DNA from: Paenibacillus baekrokdamisoli
Lineage (GTDB): Bacteria > Bacillota > Bacilli > Paenibacillales > Paenibacillaceae
Length of the DNA: 64,000 bases
Assembly: GCF_003945345.1 (NCBI RefSeq)
Contig: NZ_AP019308.1
Coordinates: 4,915,501 to 4,979,500 of the forward strand
Reading direction: 5' to 3'
Position 1 is the stretch's first letter. Every line of letters begins with the position of its first letter. Below the pieces are notes generated by a model. It did no database searches. It was not told the DNA's origin and worked only from the letters and a program-made list of their open reading frames with translations. This document shows, piece by piece, positions 55,473 through 64,000 of this stretch. The translations under genes and the position numbers were made by a program.

Positions 55473-56462
55473 ATGAAAGCGATCGTACATGCTGGGATGA
55501 ACGGCTTGAATGGCTTGACATATGAAGACGTTATTGACAAACAGCCAGGTTTCGGCGAAGTAAAAGTAAGGCTGAAAACTGCAGGGTTGAATCATCGAGA
55601 CTTATTTCTCATGGCGGATCGAACAAATAAGGATGCTCCCCTGATTATAGGTTCTGACGGCGCGGGTAGAATTGAAGCGGTAGGTGAAGGCGTAACAAAC
55701 CTTACAGTAGGTACCGATGTAATCATTAATCCGTGTATCGGATGGGAAATCACCCAAAATGTCCCGACCGTTCCAGCCATAGTGGGTGGTCCTTCGGATG
55801 GTACATTCGCCGAGTCTATCATCATCCCTGCGCAAAATGCCGTCAGCAAACCAGCTTACTTGTCTTGGGAAGAAGCTGGAGTGTTGCCCTTATCTGCCTT
55901 GACGGCCTATCGGGCTTTGTTCACGAGAGGTCGCTTACAGCAAGGCGAACATATCCTTATTCCAGGTATTGGTGGCGGTGTGGCGACTTATGCCATGCTT
56001 ATGGCTTCAGCGGCGGGTGCACGAGTCAGTGTCACATCACGCAGTGAAACAAAAAGGCAAGCTGCTCTTGCACATGGGGCAGATCATGCCTTTGACAGTC
56101 ATAGTGATTGGAAGGAAAGTATGAAAGGAGAAACAGTGGATCTCATCCTGGACAGTATCGGGCCAGCGACGTTCCAACAGTACTTTGATATCATTAAGCC
56201 AAATGGCCGTATCGTGACGTTTGGAGCAAGCTCAGGAGATCGAATGGAAATAGCAGTACGATCCATATTTTACCCCCAAATCAGTATCATCGGCACCTCA
56301 ATGGGAAGCAGTGAAGAGTTTATTGCTATGCTTCAATTTATGGAACTCCACTCGATACGCCCTATCATTGATAGTGTCTATCCTTTACAAGAAACCCTTC
56401 AAGCCTTTCAGCGAATGCAACAAGGGGAGCAATCTGGGAATATTGGAATAAGAATAGATTGA
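55473..56462 (+). CDS. yogA: MDR-family oxidoreductase (quinone-oxidoreductase type), YogA-like
   Basis: NAD(P)H-dependent medium-chain dehydrogenase/reductase of 329 residues. GroES-like domain with the QOR-type stretch GLNHRDLFLMADR and IIGSDGAGRIEAVGEG; a nucleotide-binding fold with GIGGGVATYAMLMASAAGA. The zinc-site Cys/His set of alcohol dehydrogenases is not evident, so a zinc-independent reductase is more likely. GGAGG before ATG. The symbol rests on the divergent LysR neighbour as in B. subtilis. Confidence 0.85.
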   Translation: MKAIVHAGMNGLNGLTYEDVIDKQPGFGEVKVRLKTAGLNHRDLFLMADRTNKDAPLIIGSDGAGRIEAVGEGVTNLTVGTDVIINPCIGWEITQNVPTVPAIVGGPSDGTFAESIIIPAQNAVSKPAYLSWEEAGVLPLSALTAYRALFTRGRLQQGEHILIPGIGGGVATYAMLMASAAGARVSVTSRSETKRQAALAHGADHAFDSHSDWKESMKGETVDLILDSIGPATFQQYFDIIKPNGRIVTFGASSGDRMEIAVRSIFYPQISIIGTSMGSSEEFIAMLQFMELHSIRPIIDSVYPLQETLQAFQRMQQGEQSGNIGIRID

Positions 56463-56578
56463 GACACATGCAATGTGGATAGGCCGGGAAATTGTTCCCC
56501 AATTCCTTGAATAAACGCTTCGTAGTTCAATCCCATAAAAGTAACGGCCTGTATCTCCGCATTCGTCGGGGTCAGCTT
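56408..56578 (-). pseudogene. Orphan reading frame adjoining repeat copy E
   Basis: A minus-strand frame without its own start runs out of repeat copy E and reads KLTPTNAEIQAVTFMGLNYE, then AFIQGIGEQFPG, overlapping the end of yogA on the opposite strand. The text is protein-like but I do not recognise it. It parallels the Fic and BTAD remnants, which also begin at a repeat edge. Confidence 0.3.
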
Positions 56579-56682
56579 GCTCTTCGTTTCTCTACAAACA
56601 ACAAAATCCACAACCTCTTGCGGTTGTGGATTTACATGGTGGAGGCGAACCGCGGCTGTGCAAAACAACAATTTGCGCTGCG
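56579..56682 (-). repeat. Composite tRNA-tail-like/terminator repeat, copy E
   Basis: On the minus strand: AAATTGTTGTTTTGCACAGC, CGCGGTTCGCCTCCACCA, then the terminator stem ATCCACAACC / GGTTGTGGAT with TTTTG, and a diverged tail ending GAAGAGC. It lies 56 bases after the glgD stop and probably ends the glgCD transcript. Confidence 0.78.
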
Positions 56683-56737
56683 TAATGTGGAGAATGTTAG
56701 GGGAGGTTACTTATATTTTCTTATATTTAAAAAATAC

Positions 56738-57850
56738 TTAAATCCTGCTCTTCTTGGTGAAAACCGTAGGCGACATTTCTTCCCCTGCCAGCTTATTTCC
56801 ACGTGTGACATATACCTCTTTATCGAGGATGACGTGATCCAGACAGGAGTCCTCTTCGATCACGCATTTCTGCATTAGAATGCTATTCCTAACAACCGCT
56901 CCTTTTCCGATTCGAACCCCACGGAACAAAATGCTGTTTTCCACAGTTCCCTCAATGACACAGCCATTAGCCACCTGCGAATTTGTTACATTGGCGCTGC
57001 GGGCATATCTGGCGGGTGGTTCGTCCTTGATTTTGGTATAAATCAACCCAGGCTCGTAGAAGAGGGAATTCCATACCGTGGGATTTAATAATTCTTTGCT
57101 GTACTTATAATAATTTTGGACAGAATTGATGATGGCGAGATATCCTTTGTATTCGTAGCCGTACACTTTCAATGCGTTCAGATTCCGGATAATCACATGC
57201 CGCACTAGATCGTAGTAATTTTGATTCACGCTTTTCTTGACCAAATCAATCAGCAGTTCTTTCTTAATAATGATCATTCGCATGTATACTTTGTTGCTTT
57301 TTTTCGTCTGCCGGTTCTCTGTCATACGTACAACCCGCTCATTCTCGTCTAAATCCAACGTAATGAGGTTAGCGAAATCCTCGCTGTCATCGTCCATTTC
57401 CTTGTAGATGACGGTGATATCCGCTTTTGTCCTTTGGTGATTCTCCACCGCTTCGGTATAGTTGATATTGCAAATCATGTGACTGCTTGAAACGACTACG
57501 AATTCTTCACTGCTGCGGGCAAAATATTCGAGAGAACCGTAAAAATTTTGCAAATCACCGTTAAAACCCGGGGCATGACTATTATTGGGAGGCAAAATGA
57601 ACAGCCCCCGGTATTTTCTATCCAAATCCCATTCTTTACCGGAACCCAAATGATCGATGATGGAACGGTAATTGTTATGAGCGAGTACCGCTACATTGTT
57701 AATCCCTGAATTCACCATATTGGACAACACGAAGTCAATCAGGCGGTATCTGCCTCCAAAGGGTACAGTTGCAGTGGCCCGTGAGTATGTCAGTTCATGC
57801 AAGAGCGGCTGGTTAATGCTGAGATTGATGACGCCTAATACATTATTCAT
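56738..57850 (-). CDS. glgD: Glycogen biosynthesis protein GlgD
   Basis: Regulatory partner of ADP-glucose pyrophosphorylase, about 370 residues. Nucleotidyltransferase-like domain with FGGRYRLIDFVLSNMVNSGI but lacking the GGxGxRL substrate loop (it reads INLSINQPLLH at that place), plus a C-terminal left-handed beta-helix (EGTVENSILFRGVRIGKG). This matches GlgD, which raises GlgC activity in Bacillus-type systems. ATG 57850 has AGGAG 8 bases upstream; GTG 57859 is less likely. Overlaps nothing and follows glgC by 11 bases. Confidence 0.93.
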   Translation of the reverse strand: MNNVLGVINLSINQPLLHELTYSRATATVPFGGRYRLIDFVLSNMVNSGINNVAVLAHNNYRSIIDHLGSGKEWDLDRKYRGLFILPPNNSHAPGFNGDLQNFYGSLEYFARSSEEFVVVSSSHMICNINYTEAVENHQRTKADITVIYKEMDDDSEDFANLITLDLDENERVVRMTENRQTKKSNKVYMRMIIIKKELLIDLVKKSVNQNYYDLVRHVIIRNLNALKVYGYEYKGYLAIINSVQNYYKYSKELLNPTVWNSLFYEPGLIYTKIKDEPPARYARSANVTNSQVANGCVIEGTVENSILFRGVRIGKGAVVRNSILMQKCVIEEDSCLDHVILDKEVYVTRGNKLAGEEMSPTVFTKKSRI

Positions 57851-57861
57851 CGCAATCACTC

Positions 57862-59010
57862 CTATATCAATTGAGAAGAAATGACCATGTTCTCACCGAT
57901 TAAGGTGATTTCCGCCGAATCTTCCGGGCTTCCGACATATGCGCCGTCTTCGATAACGGTACCCGAGCCGATTATGGCTTTATGGATAGTAACGTTCTCC
58001 CCAATTTGGGCATATGGCATAATGACCGAGTCTTTGATCAGACTGCCTTCACCGACATGAACACCGTAAAATAGAACGGAATGGTCAACTTCCCCAAATA
58101 CCATACATCCTTCATTCACAAGGGAACCGGTAACTTTGCCGGTAGACGCGATATGATGCGGTGGCTTATTCGGGTTTTTCGCGTAAATCCGCCAATTATC
58201 ATCATGAAGCGTAAACGGCGGATCCTCCATAAGCAGGTCCATATGCGCTTCCCATAGGCTCTCGACGGTTCCGACATCCTTCCAGTACCCGTTAAAACGG
58301 TAGGCAAAAAGCGAATTACAATTATCCAGCATCGATGGAATGATGTCTTTACCGAAGTCATTGCTTGATGCGGGATCTTGTGAATCAGCGATTAAGTATC
58401 TTTTTAATACATCCCAGGTAAAGATATAAATGCCCATGGACGCAAGATTGTTTTTCGGTTGCTTCGGTTTTTCCTCAAACTCAATAATCCGATCGTCTTT
58501 GTCCACATCCATGATGCCGAATCGACTGGCTTCTTGCATCGGCACTTCAATAACCGCAATGGTGGCGTCGGCTTTTGTTTCCTTGTGCTGCTGAAGCATG
58601 AGGGCGTAATTCATTTTGTATACATGGTCGCCGGAAATAACTAACACATATTCGGGATCATATTGCTCGAGATAATGAATATTCTGGTATATAGCGTGTG
58701 CCGTTCCTTTATACCAGCTGCCGCCTCTTTGTTCCATAAAAGGGGGAAGCACGGTGACCCCGCCGTTTTTTCGGTCCAAATCCCATGAACTACCAATTCC
58801 GATGTAGGAATTCAGTACCATCGGCTGGTACTGGGTCAGTACTCCAACCGTATGTATACCTGAATTACTGCAATTGCTCAAGGTAAAATCGATTATCCGG
58901 TATTTACCGCCGAAGGGTACAGCAGGCTTTGCCAGCTTTGTCGTCAGATGACTTAGTCTTTTACCCTCACCACCTGCAAGCAGCATAGCTACACACTCTT
59001 TTTTCTGCAT
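57862..59010 (-). CDS. glgC: Glucose-1-phosphate adenylyltransferase GlgC
   Basis: Makes ADP-glucose from glucose-1-phosphate and ATP, the donor for glycogen. 382 residues. Motifs: LLAGGEGKRLSHLTTKLAKP (nucleotide loop), FGGKYRIIDFTLSNCSNSGI, WYKGTAHAIYQN, ISGDHVYKM and FEEKPKQP, plus a C-terminal beta-helix with hexapeptide repeats. Catalytically complete, unlike GlgD next door. The other glycogen genes (glgA, glgB, glgP) are not in the window, an isolated glgCD pair. Confidence 0.95.
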   Translation of the reverse strand: MQKKECVAMLLAGGEGKRLSHLTTKLAKPAVPFGGKYRIIDFTLSNCSNSGIHTVGVLTQYQPMVLNSYIGIGSSWDLDRKNGGVTVLPPFMEQRGGSWYKGTAHAIYQNIHYLEQYDPEYVLVISGDHVYKMNYALMLQQHKETKADATIAVIEVPMQEASRFGIMDVDKDDRIIEFEEKPKQPKNNLASMGIYIFTWDVLKRYLIADSQDPASSNDFGKDIIPSMLDNCNSLFAYRFNGYWKDVGTVESLWEAHMDLLMEDPPFTLHDDNWRIYAKNPNKPPHHIASTGKVTGSLVNEGCMVFGEVDHSVLFYGVHVGEGSLIKDSVIMPYAQIGENVTIHKAIIGSGTVIEDGAYVGSPEDSAEITLIGENMVISSQLI

Positions 59011-59241
59011 TCGGCTCGCCCCTATCTCCTTAGAAATTTCCGTCGTTTACATCAGGTTTGCGAAATCAAAGGTAGAAGCCCCTCTGGATCCCTCTTCCCA
59101 AGAAGATGAATCCGCTTTCAAAAAACTGTTTAAACGCTAACTCACATCTAGTAAATAGAATATTCAGATAATTGATTCGATATGATATTCACCCCTCTAC
59201 AATTTAGATAAATAATTGAATTGGTAATCTAAGCAAAGTTA

Positions 59242-59255
59242 TGTAAGCGCATACA
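59242..59255 (+). promoter_or_regulatory. cre-like site in the glgC leader
   Basis: TGTAAGCGCATACA matches TGWNANCGNTNWCA with one mismatch and is nearly palindromic. It lies 232 bases upstream of glgC. The rest of 59011-59352 shows no gene. Confidence 0.45.
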
Positions 59256-59352
59256 TTATTGTAAAGATATGATACCTTGCTGGGATAGGGATGTCAACAA
59301 CCGTTGGCGTTTTTTTAGGAGGGCAAAATGGTGTCCCCCTTACATGTAATAA

Positions 59353-59382
59353 AAGGCCATCGTCCCGATGAACGATGACCTT
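59353..59382 (-). terminator. Terminator of the secreted TIM-barrel gene
   Basis: AAGGCCATCGT / ACGATGACCTT with one mismatch, T-run TTTTATT on the minus strand, 28 bases past the stop at 59410. Confidence 0.75.
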
Positions 59383-59409
59383 CTTAATGCTATGCTGCTA
59401 TGTTCTTTA

Positions 59410-61527
59410 TTATTGCTGCAGTTTAAACAATTTCCCTTCTCCAGGTGAGAAGGATACTGACATTTGCCCAGTGCCCGCCTGATAATTTGTAACAATCAAT
59501 TGCCCGTTTGTCTTTGAAACTTCTTTAACGTTCGAATATCCCGTCGATATTGTGAATGCTGCGGTTTGTGCGCTGCTCGTATTCTTATTGACCACCATAA
59601 TATACTTCTCACCCGCTTGGTTCTCGAAATAACCAATTAACAGCGGCAACGAGCTATTGTTCGGCTGCCAGAAGAACGAAGCGGGAAGCGCTGCAGCCAT
59701 TGAAGGCAAGCTGCCTCCTGAGTGGTATACGGCAATCGATTTCAAATTCATTAATGTTCCACCCAATTGCTGAACGTCCGCATTAATGTTCTGCGCCCAA
59801 GTGTAAGAATTGTTCTTCGTGCCATTAGGCAATATGATGCCATTATTAAAGCTTTCTCCACCGCTTGATGCCGGCGTCCAATACGTGAAGTAAATATATC
59901 CTTTCGCGCCATAAGCCAAATTGGAGTATATCTGATATCTCATTTCGCTTTCAGAAGGTACTCGCCATACGCCATTCACTCCAACGGATTGAATATAGGA
60001 CCAAAAGTCGATTCCACCTAGTAACGCCTGCCTGCGAATAACCTCCAGATTGGCGTAATAATCACTTCTGAACCCTCCATCGGCCATGTATGGATAGTGA
60101 TCAAATACGAGAACGTCAGGTGCGGTATACATCCACCTGTACACATAGTCTTCGTAGCTCCCGCCTATAATGTTCTGATTGATCGTGAACCAGAAATCTG
60201 ACGCAATTGCGCTCCCATTCAAATATGCCGTGCCGTCATTGTACCAATTGTCATTTGTATTGGAACGGATAACCCAACCTACGGAATTGTTCCCGCCGCC
60301 ATTATGCGTCAGCTCCATATAGTAGGCTGTGCTTCCATTAACAGCCGCATTTAAATTAAATTGCGGCCATTCCGTCGATGGAGTCGTTAACGTATTTTGT
60401 GCAATTAACGTCGTTTTCGCAGGGGAATTCCATAGTTTAAGCGTTAATTCCTCCCCTGCGCTCCATGTGTTCTTGTCAATCCACCATTGCACGGTATTAA
60501 TCATCGTTTGCCCAGGTTTAGTCGTGAAGGATTGGCCTAACGGGGATGAAGAGGTTACATATACGCCTGTTTGCTGATCCAAGCCAAGCTGGGTGGAGGA
60601 AGCATAGTTAGGAAATAAATTAACGAAGGCCATATGATTCGAGTCGCCTAACTTCATTCTACGGATGGTATCTTGGATTCTAGTCATTTGAAGCGCCGAA
60701 GGCTCATCCAACACATGGTAGCCCTGTAATGCCGAGTGAGTCTTATAGTGATTGGTAATATTGTCAATCACAGAATCAGCAGGCTTATTGCCATCATTAT
60801 ACGCTCTTTGCGAGAAACCAAAATCAAACCAGAAATCAACGGCCTGTGCCACGCCATTCTTGTACGCTTGCCCATCCGCGTAAACGTTGGACGAGCTTGT
60901 TACGACCCAGCCGACTTGAGACGGGCTGTTGCTTGTCAGTTCCACATAATAGGTGGAGTTTGACTGTATCGCGGTGTATAGCCCAAACGTCGGATAATAC
61001 GTGGATACCGGACCTGTGATGGAATTCGATGCAATCGCATTATTCTTCGCTGGACTGTCGTAGAGAGTCAGCGTTAATGTCGTTCCGGCGGGCCAGTTCA
61101 GCTTATCAATATATAATGTAACGGTATTCAAACCCCATCCGCTGCCTGCAGGTGATTTGAACGTTTGGCCCAAGGAGGAAGAAGATGAGACAAATTGGCC
61201 GTGCCCGGTTAACGGCTGAGACAGCAGTTGATTCCGCCAGGCTAGCTGATTGTCATCTATAAGCATCGTAAGACCATTGCTAGCCGCGTAATTCAATGCC
61301 GGATCATTCGATGCAAAGTCGCTAACGCCATTCCCTCCCACTATGAAATTGGCATGCATAGCGGCTATATCCGCATAGCTCCCGTTCGACGTATTGGCAG
61401 GAGAAGGCGGCCAGAAAATACCAATTGGAAATGGCTGGATTGTCGGACTATACGCCATACCGCTATTGGAAGATCCTAAAACAAGAAACAAGGTCGCAAG
61501 CACGATCACAATTGCCTTTTTATACAT
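59410..61527 (-). CDS. Secreted TIM-barrel glycosidase-like protein with two nested duplicated beta modules
   Basis: Extracellular protein of 705 residues with signal peptide about 1-25 (MYKKAIVIVLATLFLVLG). The host domain resembles a (beta/alpha)8 glycosidase, with GYHVLDEPSA carrying a candidate catalytic Glu (about 275) and YIYFTYWTPASSG near the barrel end. It is split by two homologous modules (about 108-238 and 319-449), both with SSSxLGQxF, a WIDK/YIDK segment, SPAK and a VDFWF/SDFWF ending. ATG 61527 has GGAGGG upstream; the in-frame start at 61548 lacks one. Lies downstream of an SGNH esterase and a CUT1 transporter. Substrate unknown. Confidence 0.8.
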   Translation of the reverse strand: MYKKAIVIVLATLFLVLGSSNSGMAYSPTIQPFPIGIFWPPSPANTSNGSYADIAAMHANFIVGGNGVSDFASNDPALNYAASNGLTMLIDDNQLAWRNQLLSQPLTGHGQFVSSSSSLGQTFKSPAGSGWGLNTVTLYIDKLNWPAGTTLTLTLYDSPAKNNAIASNSITGPVSTYYPTFGLYTAIQSNSTYYVELTSNSPSQVGWVVTSSSNVYADGQAYKNGVAQAVDFWFDFGFSQRAYNDGNKPADSVIDNITNHYKTHSALQGYHVLDEPSALQMTRIQDTIRRMKLGDSNHMAFVNLFPNYASSTQLGLDQQTGVYVTSSSPLGQSFTTKPGQTMINTVQWWIDKNTWSAGEELTLKLWNSPAKTTLIAQNTLTTPSTEWPQFNLNAAVNGSTAYYMELTHNGGGNNSVGWVIRSNTNDNWYNDGTAYLNGSAIASDFWFTINQNIIGGSYEDYVYRWMYTAPDVLVFDHYPYMADGGFRSDYYANLEVIRRQALLGGIDFWSYIQSVGVNGVWRVPSESEMRYQIYSNLAYGAKGYIYFTYWTPASSGGESFNNGIILPNGTKNNSYTWAQNINADVQQLGGTLMNLKSIAVYHSGGSLPSMAAALPASFFWQPNNSSLPLLIGYFENQAGEKYIMVVNKNTSSAQTAAFTISTGYSNVKEVSKTNGQLIVTNYQAGTGQMSVSFSPGEGKLFKLQQ

Positions 61528-61636
61528 ACATAATCCCTCCGCGTTCATATTAAATATGATTACCGCAATATGGTATGCATTATTGACTGACTAGAAACGA
61601 ATATTGGTCGGCTCAATCTAAAGAATGGCAGTTCGT

Positions 61637-62641
61637 TTATTCGGACAGCAATTTCAAAAAAGCTTGTTCATATACGGAATGGCCATAGTCGTTCGGATGA
61701 TTGATGTTGTTCAGCAACAAGCTTTCGTACGACTTGCCTGCCTCAATTTCCTCCATCCATAAGCGATAGACATCGGCAACAGGCAGGTTGTACTCGCGAC
61801 CTAGATTTCTTAATGCCTCTGCATACTCTCCGATTTCACCGCTGCTAAATTTCCATAAAGGATTTGGAGCACATGGCGTCACAAGAATGATATCGACCTC
61901 TAATTGCTCTTTGAGCGTGTCAATCATCTTCCGAATATTAGAGACGTACTCATGTACCGGCACATCATTACGATCAGGCAGCATACGATTCTGATCATTC
62001 ATACCATACGCCAGCGTCACCAACTGCGGTTTCATTGGAACCACATCCCTAAGCAGTCTGTTCATTCCGTCTCTGCTCGTTTCGCCACCGATGGCTTTCA
62101 TATGGTATTCGACACTACTGTTTAGGAATAGGCGCTGCAGATGTTGATAGAGTCGAAAGGAATAGGCGAAACGATGCTCACTCGCCTCAGCTCCAGTGCT
62201 GATACTATCACCGTATACCACATAAGAAATCTGTTCGCGCTGCTCATGACGAGCGCTGCATGCTGGCAGAATGGCAGCACAAGCTCCCGCCTTGCCATTG
62301 TCGGCTGGGGTTAGAGAGGCATACGAATAATCCGCATAGACCGTGTAAGGTTCATTGCTGAATTCAGACATTCCCGTCTGATCAAAGCGGTTCTTTCCAT
62401 AGAAAATATGACTCGACCAATCCGGAATGCGGCTGTTCTCCGTTCTCCATACCGTCCCTTCTTGCCAGTCCACTCCATAATCGAGACCTTCCTCGAAATA
62501 CGATAGGATCGGAATGCCATCCTGATCCAATCGTCTGCTATACAGCTTCAAGCTGCCACGCTGCACATTGCGGTAACGCAGGCTTTGTGACCTTTCCTTG
62601 AGCATCACAACCGCCTCACCGGTTTGATTGTACATAATCAT
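61637..62641 (-). CDS. SGNH/GDSL-type esterase
   Basis: Cytoplasmic (no signal peptide), about 334 residues. An N-terminal beta domain of about 130 residues is followed by an SGNH hydrolase: YGDSISTGAE with nucleophile Ser (block I), GGETSRDG (block II Gly), GMNDQN (block III Asn) and NNINHPNDYGH (block V with catalytic His). Likely an acetyl- or other carbohydrate esterase working on imported oligosaccharides. Start uncertain among ATGs 62647, 62641 and 62635; 62641 has GGAGGGG at best spacing. Follows the permease by 23 bases, one operon. Confidence 0.85.
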   Translation of the reverse strand: MIMYNQTGEAVVMLKERSQSLRYRNVQRGSLKLYSRRLDQDGIPILSYFEEGLDYGVDWQEGTVWRTENSRIPDWSSHIFYGKNRFDQTGMSEFSNEPYTVYADYSYASLTPADNGKAGACAAILPACSARHEQREQISYVVYGDSISTGAEASEHRFAYSFRLYQHLQRLFLNSSVEYHMKAIGGETSRDGMNRLLRDVVPMKPQLVTLAYGMNDQNRMLPDRNDVPVHEYVSNIRKMIDTLKEQLEVDIILVTPCAPNPLWKFSSGEIGEYAEALRNLGREYNLPVADVYRLWMEEIEAGKSYESLLLNNINHPNDYGHSVYEQAFLKLLSE

Positions 62642-62664
62642 CACCATCCCCTCCCAACTATTTC

Positions 62665-63576
62665 TTAATATTCTACTGTCGCGGTCCTATCGAGGAAAAA
62701 CTTGATGACCCATGTCGCGGCCAAACCTACAAGGGCAAGCAGAACGCCGAAAGCAGAGGCTGATCCATACTGTCCGTCCGATACCATGTTGACGATTTGA
62801 AGCGCTGCCGTATTCGTCGAGAAGTTAGGGCCACCACTGGTCAACAGCTTGGATTGAAGGAAGATTGTGAACGCTCCACTAGTCCCAATAATAACAAGAG
62901 TGGAAATCGTCGGCCAGATCATCGGAACCACAACCTTTGTCAGCTCCTTTATCTTGGTAATGCCTTCTAACTCTCCCACTTCATATAGGTCATTAGGGAT
63001 GCGCCCGATAGCTCCCAGAAGGATTGCCGCATTAAATCCAATTCCTGCCCAAACGCAGAAGAAGAAGACAGTGCCAAGCGCCGTTGCCGGATCGCCAAGC
63101 CAGGAACGCTGCAAACTCTCTAATCCCCCCGCCTCCAGAATCGCATTCACGACTCCGTTATTTGGACTTACCATAAAAGAGAAGACCATAGCGATAATGA
63201 CGATTGATAGGATGGAAGGAAAGAAGTACACAATACGATAAAAGTTGTGAAACCTTATTTTTTTGGAAAATATATAGGCCACGTATAGCGCAAGTGGCAG
63301 CAATACTAGCACATTCAGCGGAATCCAAAGCAGCGTATTTCGCAGAGCATACTTAAAGGGCGCTTCTGTGAACACTTTTTCGATTATTGAAGAGAAATTG
63401 TCAAAGCCAACCCAATCGATAGCTCCGGTCGTGATATTCCACCGTTTGAATGCATAAACAATCGTACTGATATTCACATAAACAGTAAAAAGAAAATAAT
63501 GCGCCACGGGATAGATCGTCATAGATAGAATAAATAACAATCGCATTCTCTTCGAGCGGTTAGACATCCATTGCAA
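62665..63576 (-). CDS. Sugar ABC transporter permease, MalF/LplB-like
   Basis: CUT1 inner-membrane permease of 303 residues with six hydrophobic segments; the EAA loop appears as NDLYEVGELEGITKIKELTK followed by VVVPMIWPTI. It lies downstream of the truncated binding-protein gene and upstream of an esterase; the usual second permease is not between them, so it must lie elsewhere. Confidence 0.9.
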   Translation of the reverse strand: MQWMSNRSKRMRLLFILSMTIYPVAHYFLFTVYVNISTIVYAFKRWNITTGAIDWVGFDNFSSIIEKVFTEAPFKYALRNTLLWIPLNVLVLLPLALYVAYIFSKKIRFHNFYRIVYFFPSILSIVIIAMVFSFMVSPNNGVVNAILEAGGLESLQRSWLGDPATALGTVFFFCVWAGIGFNAAILLGAIGRIPNDLYEVGELEGITKIKELTKVVVPMIWPTISTLVIIGTSGAFTIFLQSKLLTSGGPNFSTNTAALQIVNMVSDGQYGSASAFGVLLALVGLAATWVIKFFLDRTATVEY

Positions 63577-63688
63577 AGTTATCCCCTTCTTTCGTTGAAG
63601 CTTGGAGAAGCCGGCTCAAGAGACCCTCGACCCAAATAGCAATCGATAGCCTCCTGACCTGCAGCCGACACCTGAAGTGAAGTCTTCT

Positions 63689-64000
63689 TTACTTCATGCC
63701 AACTTCTTTCTTGTACTCTTCCCACTTGTCTTTAGCAAATTTAAGGTCATCATTATACTGCTGCTCTGCTGTTTTGGATCCGAATACGATATTTCCGTAA
63801 GCATCGCCGGAAGGATACATTTTCATCTTGATGAACATCGGATTATTCGTATTAAATGTGAAAGGTTTATTATTCTGCATAATATCCATAACGCTTTGTG
63901 AGAATTCCGATACTTTCAAGCCTTCAAGCGAATAGTTAAATGGTCTGAAGTTGCCCGTTAATTCCGTGAATTTGCGATTCATTTCCTTAGATGAAGCAAA
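63689..64000 (-). CDS. Sugar ABC transporter substrate-binding protein, C-terminal part (cut by the window edge)
   Basis: The frame is open to the end of the window, giving the last 103 residues and the stop. The text (FGSKTAEQQYNDDLKFAKDK, WEEYKKEVGM) fits the C-terminal helix of family 1 solute-binding proteins. It precedes the MalF-like permease by 112 bases on the same strand, the usual order. The start lies beyond the right edge. Confidence 0.8.
   Translation of the reverse strand, partial: FASSKEMNRKFTELTGNFRPFNYSLEGLKVSEFSQSVMDIMQNNKPFTFNTNNPMFIKMKMYPSGDAYGNIVFGSKTAEQQYNDDLKFAKDKWEEYKKEVGMK

Noticed and set aside
59328..59378. Tiny plus-strand frame after GGAGGGCAAAATGG
   Set aside because: Only 16 codons, and it runs into the terminator hairpin of the opposite-strand gene.

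Overview
The window reads as a chromosomal stretch of a spore-former-type Firmicute, most likely Paenibacillus or a close relative. The evidence is S-layer-homology (SLH) anchored secreted proteins, YesM/YesN-type two-component genes beside Lpl-type sugar ABC transporters that lack their own ATPase, a Bacillus-like btr-feuABC siderophore locus, a GlgC/GlgD pair, strong GGAGG ribosome sites and frequent GTG/TTG starts. No rRNA, complete tRNA, CRISPR array or intact insertion sequence was seen.

Left part (about 0.3-16 kb): two very large secreted proteases on the minus strand, an M4 metalloprotease with SLH anchor and an S8 subtilase. They are followed by a plus-strand AbrB-antitoxin/Doc-toxin pair and a Fic-domain gene that has lost its N-terminal half. 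Then comes a minus-strand iron-siderophore locus (btr, feuA, feuB, feuC) with a good Fur box between btr and feuA.

Middle part (16-46 kb): mostly carbohydrate use. It holds a fucose/rhamnose-type operon (TIM-barrel isomerase-like protein, L-fucose isomerase, rhamnulokinase, AraC regulator upstream), a dioxygenase plus GH2 glycosidase pair, a beta-helix protein beside an LplB-LplC-binding-protein transporter, and a YesM/YesN two-component system. A second transporter follows, preceded on its strand by a GHL6-type glycosidase and a 1.5-kilo-residue secreted protein ending in three discoidin (F5/8C) domains. Gene remnants (sialidase N-terminus, possible permease C-terminus) lie between these units, so the region has been remodelled.

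Right part (46-64 kb): a TetR regulator; a lipoprotein plus PQQ-propeller/Big2/SLH surface protein divergent from an AAA-ATPase LuxR regulator; an AbrB/RelE-type toxin-antitoxin pair; an N-terminally shortened BTAD regulator; the divergent LysR/yogA-like pair; glgC-glgD; a secreted TIM-barrel protein carrying two nested duplicated beta modules; an SGNH esterase; and the start of another sugar transporter that runs off the right edge.

The least ordinary feature is a family of five similar intergenic elements, all in the same orientation (about 5.6, 10.2, 52.4, 54.4 and 56.6 kb). On the minus strand each has a stem ending in a tRNA-tail-like GCCTCCACCA, followed within a few bases by a strong terminator hairpin. 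Two truncated genes (Fic and BTAD) and one orphan reading frame begin where a copy ends, so the copies mark rearrangement junctions.
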